A DNA stretch of 64,000 nt from Paenibacillus sp. JJ-100 (lineage in GTDB: Bacteria > Bacillota > Bacilli > Paenibacillales > Paenibacillaceae): NCBI RefSeq assembly GCF_948329825.1, contig NZ_CAOJCM010000003.1, positions 124,001-188,000 on the forward strand. Reading direction: 5' to 3'. How positions within the stretch are numbered: the first letter of the stretch is position 1; the number at the start of each line of letters is the position of its first letter. Of this stretch, positions 17,055 to 26,141 are shown piece after piece. The notes under the pieces were generated by a model. The model saw nothing but the letters and a program-made list of their open reading frames with translations, did not search any database and was not told where the DNA came from. Made by a program: the position numbers and the translations under genes.

Positions 17055-17986
17055 GTGGCACAGTAAATGAGAAGGATAAGCTATTAAGACCAATAGATTC
17101 ATTAAATCCATTAAATCCATTACATCCTTTTGAGACGACTGACGTGCTGGTTGAAACGACGAATCAAGCAAATATAGCAACAGATACGAGTATTAATCCA
17201 TCTAGAGATGAACAAGACCACCAAGTCGTGTTACGTGTCCAAAATCTCACCCGCACCTATGCTGGCACAGATCGTCCAGCCATCGAGGATATCTCGTTTA
17301 GCCTCAGCCGCGGTGAATGCCTCGGTCTTGTCGGCGAGAGCGGTTGTGGCAAAAGCACACTGGCCCGCTGTCTGCTACGCATTGAAGACGCTGATCAGGG
17401 CACAATCCAGCTTGACGGGCATGATATTGCCCGGCTGGAAGGACGCCGTTTACGTCCTTATCGTCGCAAGATTCAGATCGTTTTTCAGAATCCCTCCGCC
17501 GCATTGAACCCGAAGCTTACGATCGGTGCATCCTTAATCGACCCCTATGAGCAGCTAGGCCGGGATTCTAAACTCGCACACTTCACCTATACATCGAAGG
17601 AAAACTATATTCGCCAGTTACTGGAGGCAGTGGAGCTTCCAAGTGAACTGGCGAACCGATATCCACATGAGCTGAGCGGAGGACAGCGGCAGCGTGTGAC
17701 CATAGCGCGAGCCATTGGCATTGAACCGGATGTTGTCGTGCTGGATGAGCCGACCGCCAGTCTGGACGTTATTTCACAGGGAGCCATCCTTCAGCTGCTC
17801 ACCGATTTGCGAACATCGCTAGGATTGTCCTATCTATTCATCTCGCATGATCTGGCGGCGGTTCACCGGATGAGCCAGTGTATTATGGTGATGCAATCGG
17901 GTCAGATCGTAGACCGTTTCGGCTCTGAGGCGTTGTTCGCCGAGGAACGCCACCCGTATACCAAGGAACTGATCTCTATATTCTGA
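17051..17986 (+). CDS. ABC transporter ATP-binding protein, NikE/DppF type, with unusual N-terminal extension
   Basis: The ATPase core begins near residue 58 (VVLRVQNLTRTYAG). It has Walker A GESGCGKS, signature LSGGQRQRV, Walker B VVLDEPTASLD and FISHDL. Before it lies an extension of about 57 residues that is polar and repetitive (LNPLNPLHP) and encoded by AT-rich DNA with ATTAAATCC repeats at 17100-17125, unlike the GC-rich surroundings. The extension looks like slippage-generated or acquired filler. The 4-bp overlap with the previous gene supports this start, so the extension is probably translated. Last gene of the operon; a hairpin follows at 18031. Confidence 0.9.
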   Translation: MSGTVNEKDKLLRPIDSLNPLNPLHPFETTDVLVETTNQANIATDTSINPSRDEQDHQVVLRVQNLTRTYAGTDRPAIEDISFSLSRGECLGLVGESGCGKSTLARCLLRIEDADQGTIQLDGHDIARLEGRRLRPYRRKIQIVFQNPSAALNPKLTIGASLIDPYEQLGRDSKLAHFTYTSKENYIRQLLEAVELPSELANRYPHELSGGQRQRVTIARAIGIEPDVVVLDEPTASLDVISQGAILQLLTDLRTSLGLSYLFISHDLAAVHRMSQCIMVMQSGQIVDRFGSEALFAEERHPYTKELISIF

Positions 17987-18030
17987 GACACAGTGCAGAT
18001 GAGCCTGTGAGCAGACTTCTTTCTATAATA

Positions 18031-18075
18031 AGAGCCGTTATGCGTAAGTTGTTATGCATGCGGCTCTTTATGCAC
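18031..18075 (+). terminator. Probable terminator of the importer operon
   Basis: AGAGCCG (18031-18037) pairs with CGGCTCT (18061-18067) around a loop with a smaller internal stem, followed by a moderately T-rich stretch. The rest of 17987-18391 holds only the mqo promoter region and a cre-like site. Confidence 0.55.
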
Positions 18076-18341
18076 CCTTTTTCACAGAGAATCATAGGCT
18101 AATGAACAGGCTATTTTGCAGGCACATGTGCGAGTTCCTTTTTTTGTATTGAACAAATATATCTTTCAGGCCTATAACCGGGCTAACGATTCGCGGCAAA
18201 CTATCGTATACTGAGGGAATAGCAAATATCTTGAAATTGCATATTTAAATTAATCCATATTATTGATACACTAGTTCAAGGTTATATTCATTCAGAGAAG
18301 GCGTGAACCCGTGCATAGTGGGTGTGCAGCCAATGCCAAAT

Positions 18342-18355
18342 CGATAACGCTTACA
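18342..18355. promoter_or_regulatory. cre-like site upstream of mqo
   Basis: CGATAACGCTTACA; the complement TGTAAGCGTTATCG matches 13 of 14 positions of the CcpA cre consensus. It lies 37 bp before the mqo ATG, where bound CcpA would repress this respiratory TCA enzyme during sugar excess. Inference from motif and position. Confidence 0.5.
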
Positions 18356-18391
18356 TCCTTTTGGCAAATATAGGATATAAGGACGGTAAAC

Positions 18392-19897
18392 ATGAGCCAG
18401 GGACAAACGAGTACAGATGTAATCTTGATTGGTGCCGGAATTATGAGCGCAACTTTGGGAACTTTGCTGAAAGAATTGGCACCAGACTGGAATATTAAGG
18501 TTTTTGAGAAGCTTGCCACTGCAGGAGAAGAAAGCTCAAATGAGTGGAACAATGCCGGAACGGGGCATGCTGCGCTGTGCGAACTTAACTATACTGTTGA
18601 ACGACCCGACAAAACCGTAGATATTAGCAAAGCCATTAAGGTGAATGAGCAGTTCCAGGTTTCCAAGCAATTTTGGTCCTATCTGGTGAACAGTCGTCTG
18701 ATTCGGAATCCGAGGGACTTCATTATGCCGATTCCTCATCTCAGTTATGTGCATGGCGAGAGCAATGTGCAGTTTCTGAAAAGACGATATGACACGTTAT
18801 CCAATCATCCGCTGTTCGCAGGCATGGAGTACTCGGACAACCGGGAGGAACTGGCGAAGTGGATGCCGCTGATGATGAAAGACCGTACAAGCAGCGAGCC
18901 TATTGCAGCAACTAAGATTGACTCCGGTACGGATGTTAACTTTGGTGCTTTAACGCGCATGCTGCTGAAACATCTACAACAACAAAAGGTGGAAGTCCAC
19001 TACAAACATAGCGTGAAGAATATCAAGCGCAAGAGCGATAAATCATGGGAATTGACCGTGAAAAATCTGACAAGCGGAGCCGTTGAACGTCATCGGGCGA
19101 ACTTTGTCTTCATTGGCGCGGGCGGTGGAAGTCTGCATCTGCTCCAGAAGTCTGGCATTCCGGAAGGTAAACATATCGGGGGATTCCCGGTAAGTGGTAT
19201 CTTCATGGTGTGCAAAAATCCAAAAGTCGTGGAACAGCATCATGCCAAGGTATATGGCAAAGCTTCAGTAGGGGCTCCGCCGATGTCCGTGCCTCACTTG
19301 GATACACGATACATCGATAGCCAAAAGTCATTGCTGTTCGGGCCGTTCGCCGGTTTCTCACCGAAGTTCCTGAAGACCGGATCGAATGCAGACCTTATTG
19401 CATCTGTGAAGCTGCATAATCTCTTAACGATGCTTGCAGCGGGTGTGAAGGAAATCTCGCTCACCAAATATCTCATTCAACAGCTTATGTTGACGAAGGA
19501 ACAACGCATGAAAGAACTGCGTGATTTCGTACCGAGTGCGAAGAGTGAAGATTGGGACATGGTGCTGGCAGGTCAACGTGTGCAGGTGATCAAGGACACG
19601 GTGCATGGCGGCAAAGGTACACTGCAATTCGGAACCGAAGTCGTGACTGCCGCTGATGGCTCTATTGCAGCATTACTCGGTGCATCCCCAGGTGCTTCAA
19701 CAGCGGTTCAAGTTATGCTTGAGATTTTGGAGCGTTGCTTCCCGCAGAATATGAAGGCATGGGAGCCAAAGATCAAAGAGATGATTCCTTCTTACGGCAT
19801 CTCACTTGCGGAGAACGTGGAACTGCTGCGTGAGGTGAACCAGTCTACAGCGAAGGCGCTGGGATTGTCGGATGAGAAGCAGACGCTGCATGTGTAG
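18392..19897 (+). CDS. mqo: Malate:quinone oxidoreductase
   Basis: A 501-residue FAD enzyme that oxidises malate to oxaloacetate and passes electrons to quinone at the membrane. The dinucleotide-binding fold is near the start ([20 protein letters not shown]), followed by the family motif [21 protein letters not shown] and HLSYVHGE. The FAD-binding C-terminal segment carries [14 protein letters not shown]. Length matches Mqo proteins (about 490-550). It starts at ATG after TAAGGACGG, is preceded by a cre-like site and followed by a strong terminator, so it is monocistronic. Confidence 0.96.
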   Translation: MSQGQTSTDVILIGAGIMSATLGTLLKELAPDWNIKVFEKLATAGEESSNEWNNAGTGHAALCELNYTVERPDKTVDISKAIKVNEQFQVSKQFWSYLVNSRLIRNPRDFIMPIPHLSYVHGESNVQFLKRRYDTLSNHPLFAGMEYSDNREELAKWMPLMMKDRTSSEPIAATKIDSGTDVNFGALTRMLLKHLQQQKVEVHYKHSVKNIKRKSDKSWELTVKNLTSGAVERHRANFVFIGAGGGSLHLLQKSGIPEGKHIGGFPVSGIFMVCKNPKVVEQHHAKVYGKASVGAPPMSVPHLDTRYIDSQKSLLFGPFAGFSPKFLKTGSNADLIASVKLHNLLTMLAAGVKEISLTKYLIQQLMLTKEQRMKELRDFVPSAKSEDWDMVLAGQRVQVIKDTVHGGKGTLQFGTEVVTAADGSIAALLGASPGASTAVQVMLEILERCFPQNMKAWEPKIKEMIPSYGISLAENVELLREVNQSTAKALGLSDEKQTLHV

Positions 19898-19916
19898 TGT
19901 TATTCTAATAAGGCGA

Positions 19917-19957
19917 AGAGCCAGCCTGGAAAATATCCAGCCTGGCTCTTTGTTTTG
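19917..19957 (+). terminator. Terminator after mqo
   Basis: AGAGCCAGCCTGGA (19917-19930) / TCCAGCCTGGCTCT (19936-19949), one mismatch, followed by TTGTTTT. Confidence 0.88.
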
Positions 19958-20068
19958 CTTATCATTCTTTTATATGAAGCTGTCTTAATATTAGAGTGTA
20001 CGAGAATACTCCACGAGGTGGTCGATATCTCCAAGGTATCCTCCATTCGTAATTCGCTCGCATGAATG

Positions 20069-21250
20069 CTATAAATACCACTGCATAGCCTTTTCGTTAA
20101 AGAACCGAGTAACCTCCGGGTACTGGGCAAGATCGATTTGCTGCTGCCTCATCATCTTCTGAAGGAAGATGGTGTCTGTGAACATTTTACTAATGATGAG
20201 ACTGCATTTCTCCGGGGTATCTTGGAAAGCATCTAGAAGTACCCTAATCTCGTTAAAATCAAAGAACAGAATATATGAAGCATAATTTTGTAGTAGCACT
20301 GTAAAACAGTGATCACGGTATGATCTGGATTCCTCCGAAGTGTCCCCGGCAGCAACTCGAAGTTGATCCGCATTGGCAGAGGGATCACCATCAGCAATAG
20401 TACTCGTACCAGCCATTGCTTCAATAGTCACATCGCGAGTTGTATCGCCTAGCAAATCTCTAATAATTTGGAAAAAGGTTGCGGGTGTATCTGCATACAT
20501 CTTCAGCATTCCATCCACGTCGTTGATGAGTTGAATCGCAGGCTCCAAGCCTTTTGCAGAAGGCATGATTAACTTGCTGGAACGGCCCTCGATGACATGT
20601 AACAGCGACAGAGTTAACTTCTTACAGGCTTGAATCTCCTCTGCTGAGATTACAATCTGTTCCGTGTAGTTGTCTCGATGTGTAGTGTAGTGATCATAAT
20701 AAGCAGCGAAGTAATCTTCAAGTGAAATCCCCGTCTGTGTATGAATCAACCGTTGTTGATGGAAGGAGCAGGCGTATAATGTTTCCTCATTGACGGGATG
20801 TGCGTAAAGGTAGAAAAAGAAGAAAAAGTCGCGCAGCTGCTGTTTCTGATCATCGTTTAAACGAGATATGTCATGCAGATGAGACAGCTGAAGAAAGCTA
20901 TATTTTTTCATCAGATCATTCATGTCGCTGTAGGTATTATATGTATTGATGGACAGCGTGCTATTTAAGGTAAACAGCAGATAGTACAGAATCATTTCAT
21001 CATAAACATCAAGTTGCTTATAGGTCTCAGCTAAAATAGGCTTCCAGTCCGGCTTCGATCCGTAGTAGGGATCTTTCGGGCGTAGTTCGGCCATCAAGCC
21101 TGAGAACGTCTCCTCCGGGTGAGCAGTGAAAAACAAATCTGCACTGCCATCCTCATATCGACCATATGCCATCAGATCACTGTGCGCAGGTTGCATGGGG
21201 AGATTGAATTGAAAACGAATGTAATCATTATATAAAGTTTGGAGTTTCAT
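20069..21250 (-). CDS. Unknown 393-residue protein
   Basis: The start is ATG 21250 with GAGGTTACC upstream. The protein is cytoplasmic, largely helical and rich in aromatic residues (DFFFFFYLYAHP; LEDYFAAYYDHYTTH). No catalytic motif, signal peptide or clear membrane helix is visible; the FFFFFYLY patch is likely buried core. A polar, low-complexity loop lies near residue 280 (STIADGDPSANADQLR). It is divergent from the large TerD-like gene at 21610, and the pair may form one functional unit. No family recognised. Confidence 0.72.
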   Translation of the reverse strand: MKLQTLYNDYIRFQFNLPMQPAHSDLMAYGRYEDGSADLFFTAHPEETFSGLMAELRPKDPYYGSKPDWKPILAETYKQLDVYDEMILYYLLFTLNSTLSINTYNTYSDMNDLMKKYSFLQLSHLHDISRLNDDQKQQLRDFFFFFYLYAHPVNEETLYACSFHQQRLIHTQTGISLEDYFAAYYDHYTTHRDNYTEQIVISAEEIQACKKLTLSLLHVIEGRSSKLIMPSAKGLEPAIQLINDVDGMLKMYADTPATFFQIIRDLLGDTTRDVTIEAMAGTSTIADGDPSANADQLRVAAGDTSEESRSYRDHCFTVLLQNYASYILFFDFNEIRVLLDAFQDTPEKCSLIISKMFTDTIFLQKMMRQQQIDLAQYPEVTRFFNEKAMQWYL

Positions 21251-21609
21251 TTTTTCGGTAACCTCATTTCAAAGATGCGTCTTGATTTCCTTCACTTCTG
21301 CCTCAAGCTTCATTTTGCTCTCGGGTTCTACTACCTAATTTTATTCTACACCTATTTGAGCGTTCCCTCTGTATAAAAACATGTCGTAATACTTTCACCC
21401 TGCTCAAGGATTCCAAAATCTGAGATGATGAGTTCGCCAAAGGTTCGAGTTACGAACCTCGGAACTTCGAACTTTTGGTCTTCAGGCTATGGCGGTCCTT
21501 CCTTCTACACATCATTGGAGATTCTAGGGTCGCCGCTCTCCTGAAGATTTCAATTTCAGAGAGGAGGCGTCCAGGCTATCATATTCCTTCCTTCTAAACC
21601 AACCAACTA
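21251..21609. other. Divergent intergenic region with inverted and direct repeats
   Basis: GGTTCG-AGTTA-CGAACC and a longer imperfect repeat (CCAAAGGTTCGA against TCGAACTTTTGG) lie between 21438 and 21480. The pattern CAGGCTAT-N6-CCTTCCTTCTA occurs twice, at 21484 and 21572. These may be operators for the divergent genes or a structured leader of the 21610 gene. No ORF is supported. Confidence 0.5.
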
Positions 21610-23805
21610 ATGTTATATAGGGATATGGCTCTCCTGGACTCTTTGATCATGAACAATAACCAAGTGAACAATTACAGCATTATGAAAATGAATAGCATCT
21701 ACGTGCGTAGAGCCAATAAAATGATGATTCAACCGAACGAACAGCGACAGCAGCAGTTATCCAAAAAGGTTCTGGCGACTGCACTCAAAAATATAGAGTC
21801 CCTCGGATTCACCTTTTCCAATGATTTAATGCAAGCCATACGAACTCTTTCCGAGGAGCAATTCGAAGAGTTGATGCAACAATTGGTGAAAGACCTGCAA
21901 GTCATGGTCGGTGCCCATGTACAGTACAAACCCATGTACGCGGGATTCCCGCAACAGGTGATGGAAGAGGACGAAGCAGAGCTGTATTTGAACGCTATCT
22001 TCCACTATCTGACGCATCTAACACTGGACGATTTCGACTCCTCGGCTATGGCTGCTGGCGTGCGAGCTCCTCTACTGGAGCAGACAAAGCTCAAGGTCAT
22101 TGACTTGGGCAACAAGTCAGCGTTCCAGAAGCTGATTCGTCAGTTGATTGAAGCGAAAGGCTCCATCTCCGATACGGACAAGAAGGATATCCAACAAGTA
22201 TTGAAACATGCTGATCCGAGTGATGTCGAGGTGATGCTGCCTGAGGAAATTCCGTTTAAGGAGAATTTAGGCTTTGTCGTGGCGGTGTTATTGAAATATG
22301 AACTGGCAAGCATGGAGCGAATCGGGTCTTATTTTAAAACGGCAAGCGATGTGCTCCGTCTGGCGGTATCCTGGTCGGAGGGAGACGTCAGTCTGGCAAC
22401 GGCCACGCCTTTTCGTAAGTTCAAACGCCGTGAGCGCCGCCTGCTCCTCAGCTTGCTGGAGCAATGCGGCTCCATCACAGAGGATATGCTCCGCTACAAG
22501 GATCGCTGGATTCGGCTGGGAGAGATTCTGCACCCATCCGAATACAAGCTTCGTTATCCGCGGAGCCAGGCAGCCTTTGATATTTTACGTAATAACAAGC
22601 CGTTCACGACCTTTAACGGCAGCGTAGAACTGGCATTTGAGTATCGCAATATCTGGAGCCTGATTGACCTGTTATCCCAGCGTCCAGGTGAGTTTGCGCG
22701 GAAGCTGGATCATATGCTGCGTATTACAGAAGATGAAGAATATGTACTATTAGCCTTCGGTGAGGTAGCTGCACAGGTATCCACGCCGGTGTTATTACAG
22801 GTAAGACAGCATTTTGCACAGCGGAATGAGGCGCCAGATTTACGGGTCTTTTTCCCGAAAGGCAATGTGGCGAAAGCTTATGGGATTCCGAATGAGCTAC
22901 CGGAGCTTAACGAGGCGGTCTGCCAGGAAGTGGTGCAATTGTGTGAGCAGGCTTTAATTACACGATTCTCGGACTTTCCTGCGCTTGGAAAGACGTATGT
23001 GGATGAGCGGCTACAGCATTATCTGGTTCCCTTTTCACAACGATCTGCGAGCAAGGCCTTGCGAACCATTGTACGGGGAAGCCGTATCCCGATGGGGGAA
23101 GGGGATACGATTCGTTTCTTCAGTTGGTGGAAAGAGGGCGAGGTGGATGGTACATCTACGGGACGTGTAGATATTGACCTGTCGGCAGTGATGTATGACG
23201 AGAATTGGAATTACGTTGAACATATCTCGTATACGAATCTGCGGTCTGTTAAATATAAGGCTGTCCATAGCGGAGATATTGTGACTGCGCCCTATGGTGC
23301 AAGTGAATTTATTGATCTGCATATACCTTCCATTGTGAATTATGGCGGGCGTTACGTGGTCACCACACTGCATTCCTTCACCAGTCATCCCTATTGTAAC
23401 TTGCCGGAGTGTTTTGCGGGTTGGATGATGCGGAAGAAGCCGGGGTCGGGTGAAATCTATGAGCCATCCACAGTAGAAAACAAGATCGATATTACGGCAG
23501 ATACACAGATTGCCATTCCCGTTATTCTGGATCTGGTCGAGCGTACGATCATCTGGACGGATCTCGCACTGACGAGATATCCGGACTACTACAATAACGT
23601 AGAGGGGAATCAGAAAGGGATGGTGTTGATGGGGAAAGCGATGACCTCATTACGCAAACCTGATCTGTATGACTTGTTTATGTTACATGCGAAGGCGAGA
23701 GGTGAACTGGTAGATACGAAGGACGGGGCTGACACCATCTATGCAGTCGATGAAGGCATAACACCCTATGATATGGAGCACATTATGGCGGAGTACCTGG
23801 CCTGA
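21610..23805 (+). CDS. Large protein with a TerD-like C-terminal domain
   Basis: The 731-residue protein has a long helical N-terminal region (RTLSEEQFEELMQQLVKDLQ; RKFKRRERRLLLSLLEQCG). The C-terminal part, about 500-730, resembles TerD-type stress/tellurite-associated domains: FFSWWKEG, GRVDIDLSAVMYDENWNY, VHSGDIVTAPYGASEFIDLHI and ECFAGWMMRKKPGSGEIYEP. TerD domains bind Ca2+ and occur in membrane-linked stress response complexes. No other ter gene is visible here. The start is uncertain: ATG 21610 has no good ribosome binding site, and in-frame ATGs at 21625, 21682 and 21721 are possible. A terminator follows. Confidence 0.7.
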   Translation: MLYRDMALLDSLIMNNNQVNNYSIMKMNSIYVRRANKMMIQPNEQRQQQLSKKVLATALKNIESLGFTFSNDLMQAIRTLSEEQFEELMQQLVKDLQVMVGAHVQYKPMYAGFPQQVMEEDEAELYLNAIFHYLTHLTLDDFDSSAMAAGVRAPLLEQTKLKVIDLGNKSAFQKLIRQLIEAKGSISDTDKKDIQQVLKHADPSDVEVMLPEEIPFKENLGFVVAVLLKYELASMERIGSYFKTASDVLRLAVSWSEGDVSLATATPFRKFKRRERRLLLSLLEQCGSITEDMLRYKDRWIRLGEILHPSEYKLRYPRSQAAFDILRNNKPFTTFNGSVELAFEYRNIWSLIDLLSQRPGEFARKLDHMLRITEDEEYVLLAFGEVAAQVSTPVLLQVRQHFAQRNEAPDLRVFFPKGNVAKAYGIPNELPELNEAVCQEVVQLCEQALITRFSDFPALGKTYVDERLQHYLVPFSQRSASKALRTIVRGSRIPMGEGDTIRFFSWWKEGEVDGTSTGRVDIDLSAVMYDENWNYVEHISYTNLRSVKYKAVHSGDIVTAPYGASEFIDLHIPSIVNYGGRYVVTTLHSFTSHPYCNLPECFAGWMMRKKPGSGEIYEPSTVENKIDITADTQIAIPVILDLVERTIIWTDLALTRYPDYYNNVEGNQKGMVLMGKAMTSLRKPDLYDLFMLHAKARGELVDTKDGADTIYAVDEGITPYDMEHIMAEYLA

Positions 23806-23840
23806 GTCCAAGTAGATATGAATAGAGTTGAGGATAGAGA

Positions 23841-23864
23841 AGAGCAGCATAGCTGCTCTTTTTT
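23841..23864 (+). terminator. Terminator after the TerD-like gene
   Basis: AGAGCAGC-ATA-GCTGCTCT followed by TTTTTT. Confidence 0.88.
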
Positions 23865-24039
23865 GTGATCTAATCTGCTGGATAACAATGATTTTTTTTG
23901 TTTTTAGCCTGGCCTTTACCATGCTGGTGGAGAAAAGAGATACATGAAGAAGACAATGTTATATGTAGGAAAGAAATGCAAATGTATGGACATACTTGAA
24001 TAGAGTCAGTACTTATGATAGTATTTAGTCATAAAAATA

Positions 24040-24079
24040 TTAGATATCTAAATATTATATAAAGTTATTAGATAACTAA
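24040..24079. promoter_or_regulatory. Paired palindromes, candidate MarR operators
   Basis: TTAGATATCTAA (24040-24051) and TTAGATAACTAA (24068-24079) are 28 bp centre to centre in an AT-rich region before the SDR-MarR cluster. AT-rich 12-bp palindromes are typical of MarR binding; the marR gene at 25080 is the obvious candidate regulator. Confidence 0.55.
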
Positions 24080-24115
24080 CTATTTTGGTTTATCTATGAA
24101 AGGAGCTCGAGTGTC

Positions 24116-24217
24116 ATGCTAAGAAAGAAAGACCCAGTAGCTCTCGTTACTGGTGGCGCTTCTGGAATAGGATTGTCCGCAGCTCAATGGATAGCTCATG
24201 AAGGAGCTTATTGCTAA
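24116..24217 (+). pseudogene. Truncated short-chain dehydrogenase (N-terminal fragment)
   Basis: From ATG 24116, with AAAGGAG upstream, the frame encodes PVALVTGGASGIGLSAAQWI and stops at TAA 24215 after 33 residues. TGGASGIG is the NAD(P)-binding motif of SDR enzymes; the rest of the enzyme is missing. An intact SDR with the same motif starts 61 bp downstream. It is likely the remnant of a neighbouring copy. It keeps a translation start, so it could also act as a leader ORF. Confidence 0.72.
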
Positions 24218-24278
24218 TTTTAACACATTACAATTGACTCAGATTCATCCAAATCAAATGAAGATAGGAGTATCTCAT

Positions 24279-25013
24279 ATGGGTAAATTAGAGAATAAAG
24301 TAGCTATAATTACTGGGGGAGCCTCGGGAATTGGCGAAGGCATGGTGGATCTTTTTGCACAGGAAGGTGCCCTTGTTATTGCTGCAGACATTAATGAGGA
24401 AGCACTGGAGAAAGCAAGCCAGAAAGCGAATGTGCACGGAATGAAGCTGGATGTTTCTTCGGATGAGGATTGGATGAAATTAGCGAAGGAAGTTAGCGAA
24501 CGTTTTGGTAAAATAGACATCTTGGTTAACAATGCAGGTATATCTTCAGAGAAGCCATTTGAGGAAATCAATGCGCAGGATTGGCAGAAGATGCTCTCCA
24601 TTAACGGCTTCGGCCCATTCGCTGGCATGAAACATGTTGCACCTTATATGGCAGCGCAGAAGAAAGGTTCGATCGTCAACATCTCTTCATACACCGCTTT
24701 GATCGGACAAGGATTTAATCATTACTCTGCATCCAAGGGCGCGGTACGTGCAATATCCAAAGCAGCTGCCACTACCTTTGGACGTCAAGGTATTCGGGTG
24801 AATGCTCTATTCCCAGGGATCATCGAAACACCAATGACTCAATCTCTAACCGCATCTAAGGAACTGCTTGAACGATTAATTCAGGCAACGCCACTGCAGC
24901 GTCTTGGTCAGGCTACCGATATTGCCAAAGCCGCGCTGTTCCTAGCTTCGGATGATTCATCGTACATTACAGGAGCTGAATTGGTTATCGATGGTGGCTA
25001 CTCCGCCCAATAG
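24279..25013 (+). CDS. Short-chain dehydrogenase/reductase
   Basis: A 244-residue classical SDR. Visible are the cofactor motif TGGASGIG (about residues 13-20), the acidic AADIN at the end of beta-2 (suggesting NAD over NADP), LVNNAGIS, catalytic Ser in NISSYTA, YSASK and PGIIETPM. The substrate cannot be deduced. The start is ATG 24279, preceded by ATAGGAG; an upstream in-frame ATG at 24198 overlaps the truncated copy and has no comparable site. A hairpin and then a marR gene follow, which probably controls it. Confidence 0.9.
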   Translation: MGKLENKVAIITGGASGIGEGMVDLFAQEGALVIAADINEEALEKASQKANVHGMKLDVSSDEDWMKLAKEVSERFGKIDILVNNAGISSEKPFEEINAQDWQKMLSINGFGPFAGMKHVAPYMAAQKKGSIVNISSYTALIGQGFNHYSASKGAVRAISKAAATTFGRQGIRVNALFPGIIETPMTQSLTASKELLERLIQATPLQRLGQATDIAKAALFLASDDSSYITGAELVIDGGYSAQ

Positions 25014-25027
25014 GATGTAAAATGATA

Positions 25028-25062
25028 ACAGCCCTTAAGTTGAATAAGGGCTGTTGTTTATT
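25028..25062 (+). terminator. Hairpin between SDR and marR
   Basis: ACAGCCCTTA / TAAGGGCTGT (25045-25054), then TGTTTATTTTT. It may be a partial terminator that lowers marR expression. Confidence 0.7.
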
Positions 25063-25079
25063 TTTACGAGGAGGATCTT

Positions 25080-25499
25080 ATGGAAGAACAGAATATTTTT
25101 GAACTCATACACAACATGGATAATTTCACGAATAAATTGATTATACAATGGAACAAATCATTCAATGAGGACCTCGGCATCTCTCATGTCCTTGTACTCA
25201 GCCATCTCCACCATAATGGAAAAAGCCGACCTTCGGATATTGCAAAGATCTTGGGATTATCTCCGCCTACGCTCAGTTATTTAGCTGACAAAATGGTAGC
25301 CAAGGAGTTAGTCGTCAGAACGGTAGATGAAGTTGACCGTCGTATTATCTATTTGAACATTACCGATAAAGGGACTGAAATCCTCGAAAGAGCAATAGTG
25401 GAAGGTCAGAAGCTACGTAAAAATTTATTCCAGAAATTAAATGAAGAGGATCGTGCCCAATTACTACGTATTTTTGAGAAGATGAGTCAGGAAGACTGA
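25080..25499 (+). CDS. MarR-family transcriptional regulator
   Basis: A 139-residue winged-helix regulator. The DNA-binding core is KSRPSDIAKILGLSPPTLSYLADKMVAKELVVRTVDEVDRR in outline (about 50-95), with the DxRR wing motif, flanked by helices for dimerisation. ATG follows ACGAGGAGG. MarR proteins usually repress an adjacent enzyme gene until a small phenolic or oxidative ligand binds; here the partner is the SDR upstream, and the palindromes at 24040-24079 are candidate operators. Confidence 0.92.
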   Translation: MEEQNIFELIHNMDNFTNKLIIQWNKSFNEDLGISHVLVLSHLHHNGKSRPSDIAKILGLSPPTLSYLADKMVAKELVVRTVDEVDRRIIYLNITDKGTEILERAIVEGQKLRKNLFQKLNEEDRAQLLRIFEKMSQED

Positions 25500-25540
25500 G
25501 CTATAATAGCCTGCCATGCAATTTAAAATGCATAGAAAGG

Positions 25541-25571
25541 AAGGAGCAGCCGCAAGGTTGTTCCTTTTTTA
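25541..25571 (+). terminator. Terminator after marR
   Basis: AAGGAGCAGCC-GCAA-GGTTGTTCCTT with G-U pairs, followed by TTTTT. Confidence 0.7.
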
Positions 25572-25789
25572 CGTTGTGGAGATATACAGAGCGGTTAATG
25601 ATAACAGGTGTAACTAAGAAGTGCATTTGGCTACTTTGGTGAACGTTACTTTCTAGTCAGAGGTAATTTAGCAGTATGTTTATAGTGCTCTGTTCTTAAA
25701 TTACTTCTCGTTTTAAAATAGGTAAATTTAGGATATTAGAATCATGATTTATATTTTTCCATTTGATACAGTGTTAAATGTCGTTTTAA

Positions 25790-25951
25790 AAACAGGTGGG
25801 AAATTATTTCCGTAAAAGGCTTGCTGTAACTGACCCTGAATTCACGTTTTCTAAAAAGCCTTCATTTTCTATAGGCATAGGATCTAATTATGATGAAGCA
25901 AGACCTACTTCGTACACATGGACATGGACACAGTCTGATTTTCTAAAATGA
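25790..25951 (+). pseudogene. Open frame of about 52 codons, probable gene remnant
   Basis: The frame is open from after TAA 25787 to TGA 25949. The peptide is protein-like (RLAVTDPEFTFSKKPSFSIG; ARPTSYTWTWTQSDFLK), but the only start is GTG 25796 without a good ribosome binding site. It is perhaps the 3' end of a lost gene. It ends 13 bp before a small membrane-protein ORF. Family not recognised. Confidence 0.3.
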
Positions 25952-25964
25952 GAGGATTTGGAAT

Positions 25965-26141
25965 ATGACAGTCACACCTTTGATTCTAACTATAGTTGCT
26001 GTATTTAGTTATTTATTTATTCATAATTTCTCGAAAGTTATTAATCCCCAGGCTTCAGCCAAAAATATAATTTGGGCTAGTATCAGTTTTACAATTGTTG
26101 TTGTTCTGATATTTTATATAAATATACTTCTTCGAACATAA
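25965..26141 (+). CDS. Small two-span membrane protein (58 aa)
   Basis: ATG 25965 has GAGAGGATTTG upstream; the frame ends at TAA 26139. Two hydrophobic segments (LILTIVAVFSYLFIH and IIWASISFTIVVVLIFYIN) flank a short polar loop (NFSKVINPQASAKN), giving a helical hairpin. The region is AT-rich and has no other gene. No known small-protein family is recognised; it resembles holin-sized or type I toxin-sized hairpins but no RNA antitoxin is apparent. Confidence 0.55.
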   Translation: MTVTPLILTIVAVFSYLFIHNFSKVINPQASAKNIIWASISFTIVVVLIFYINILLRT

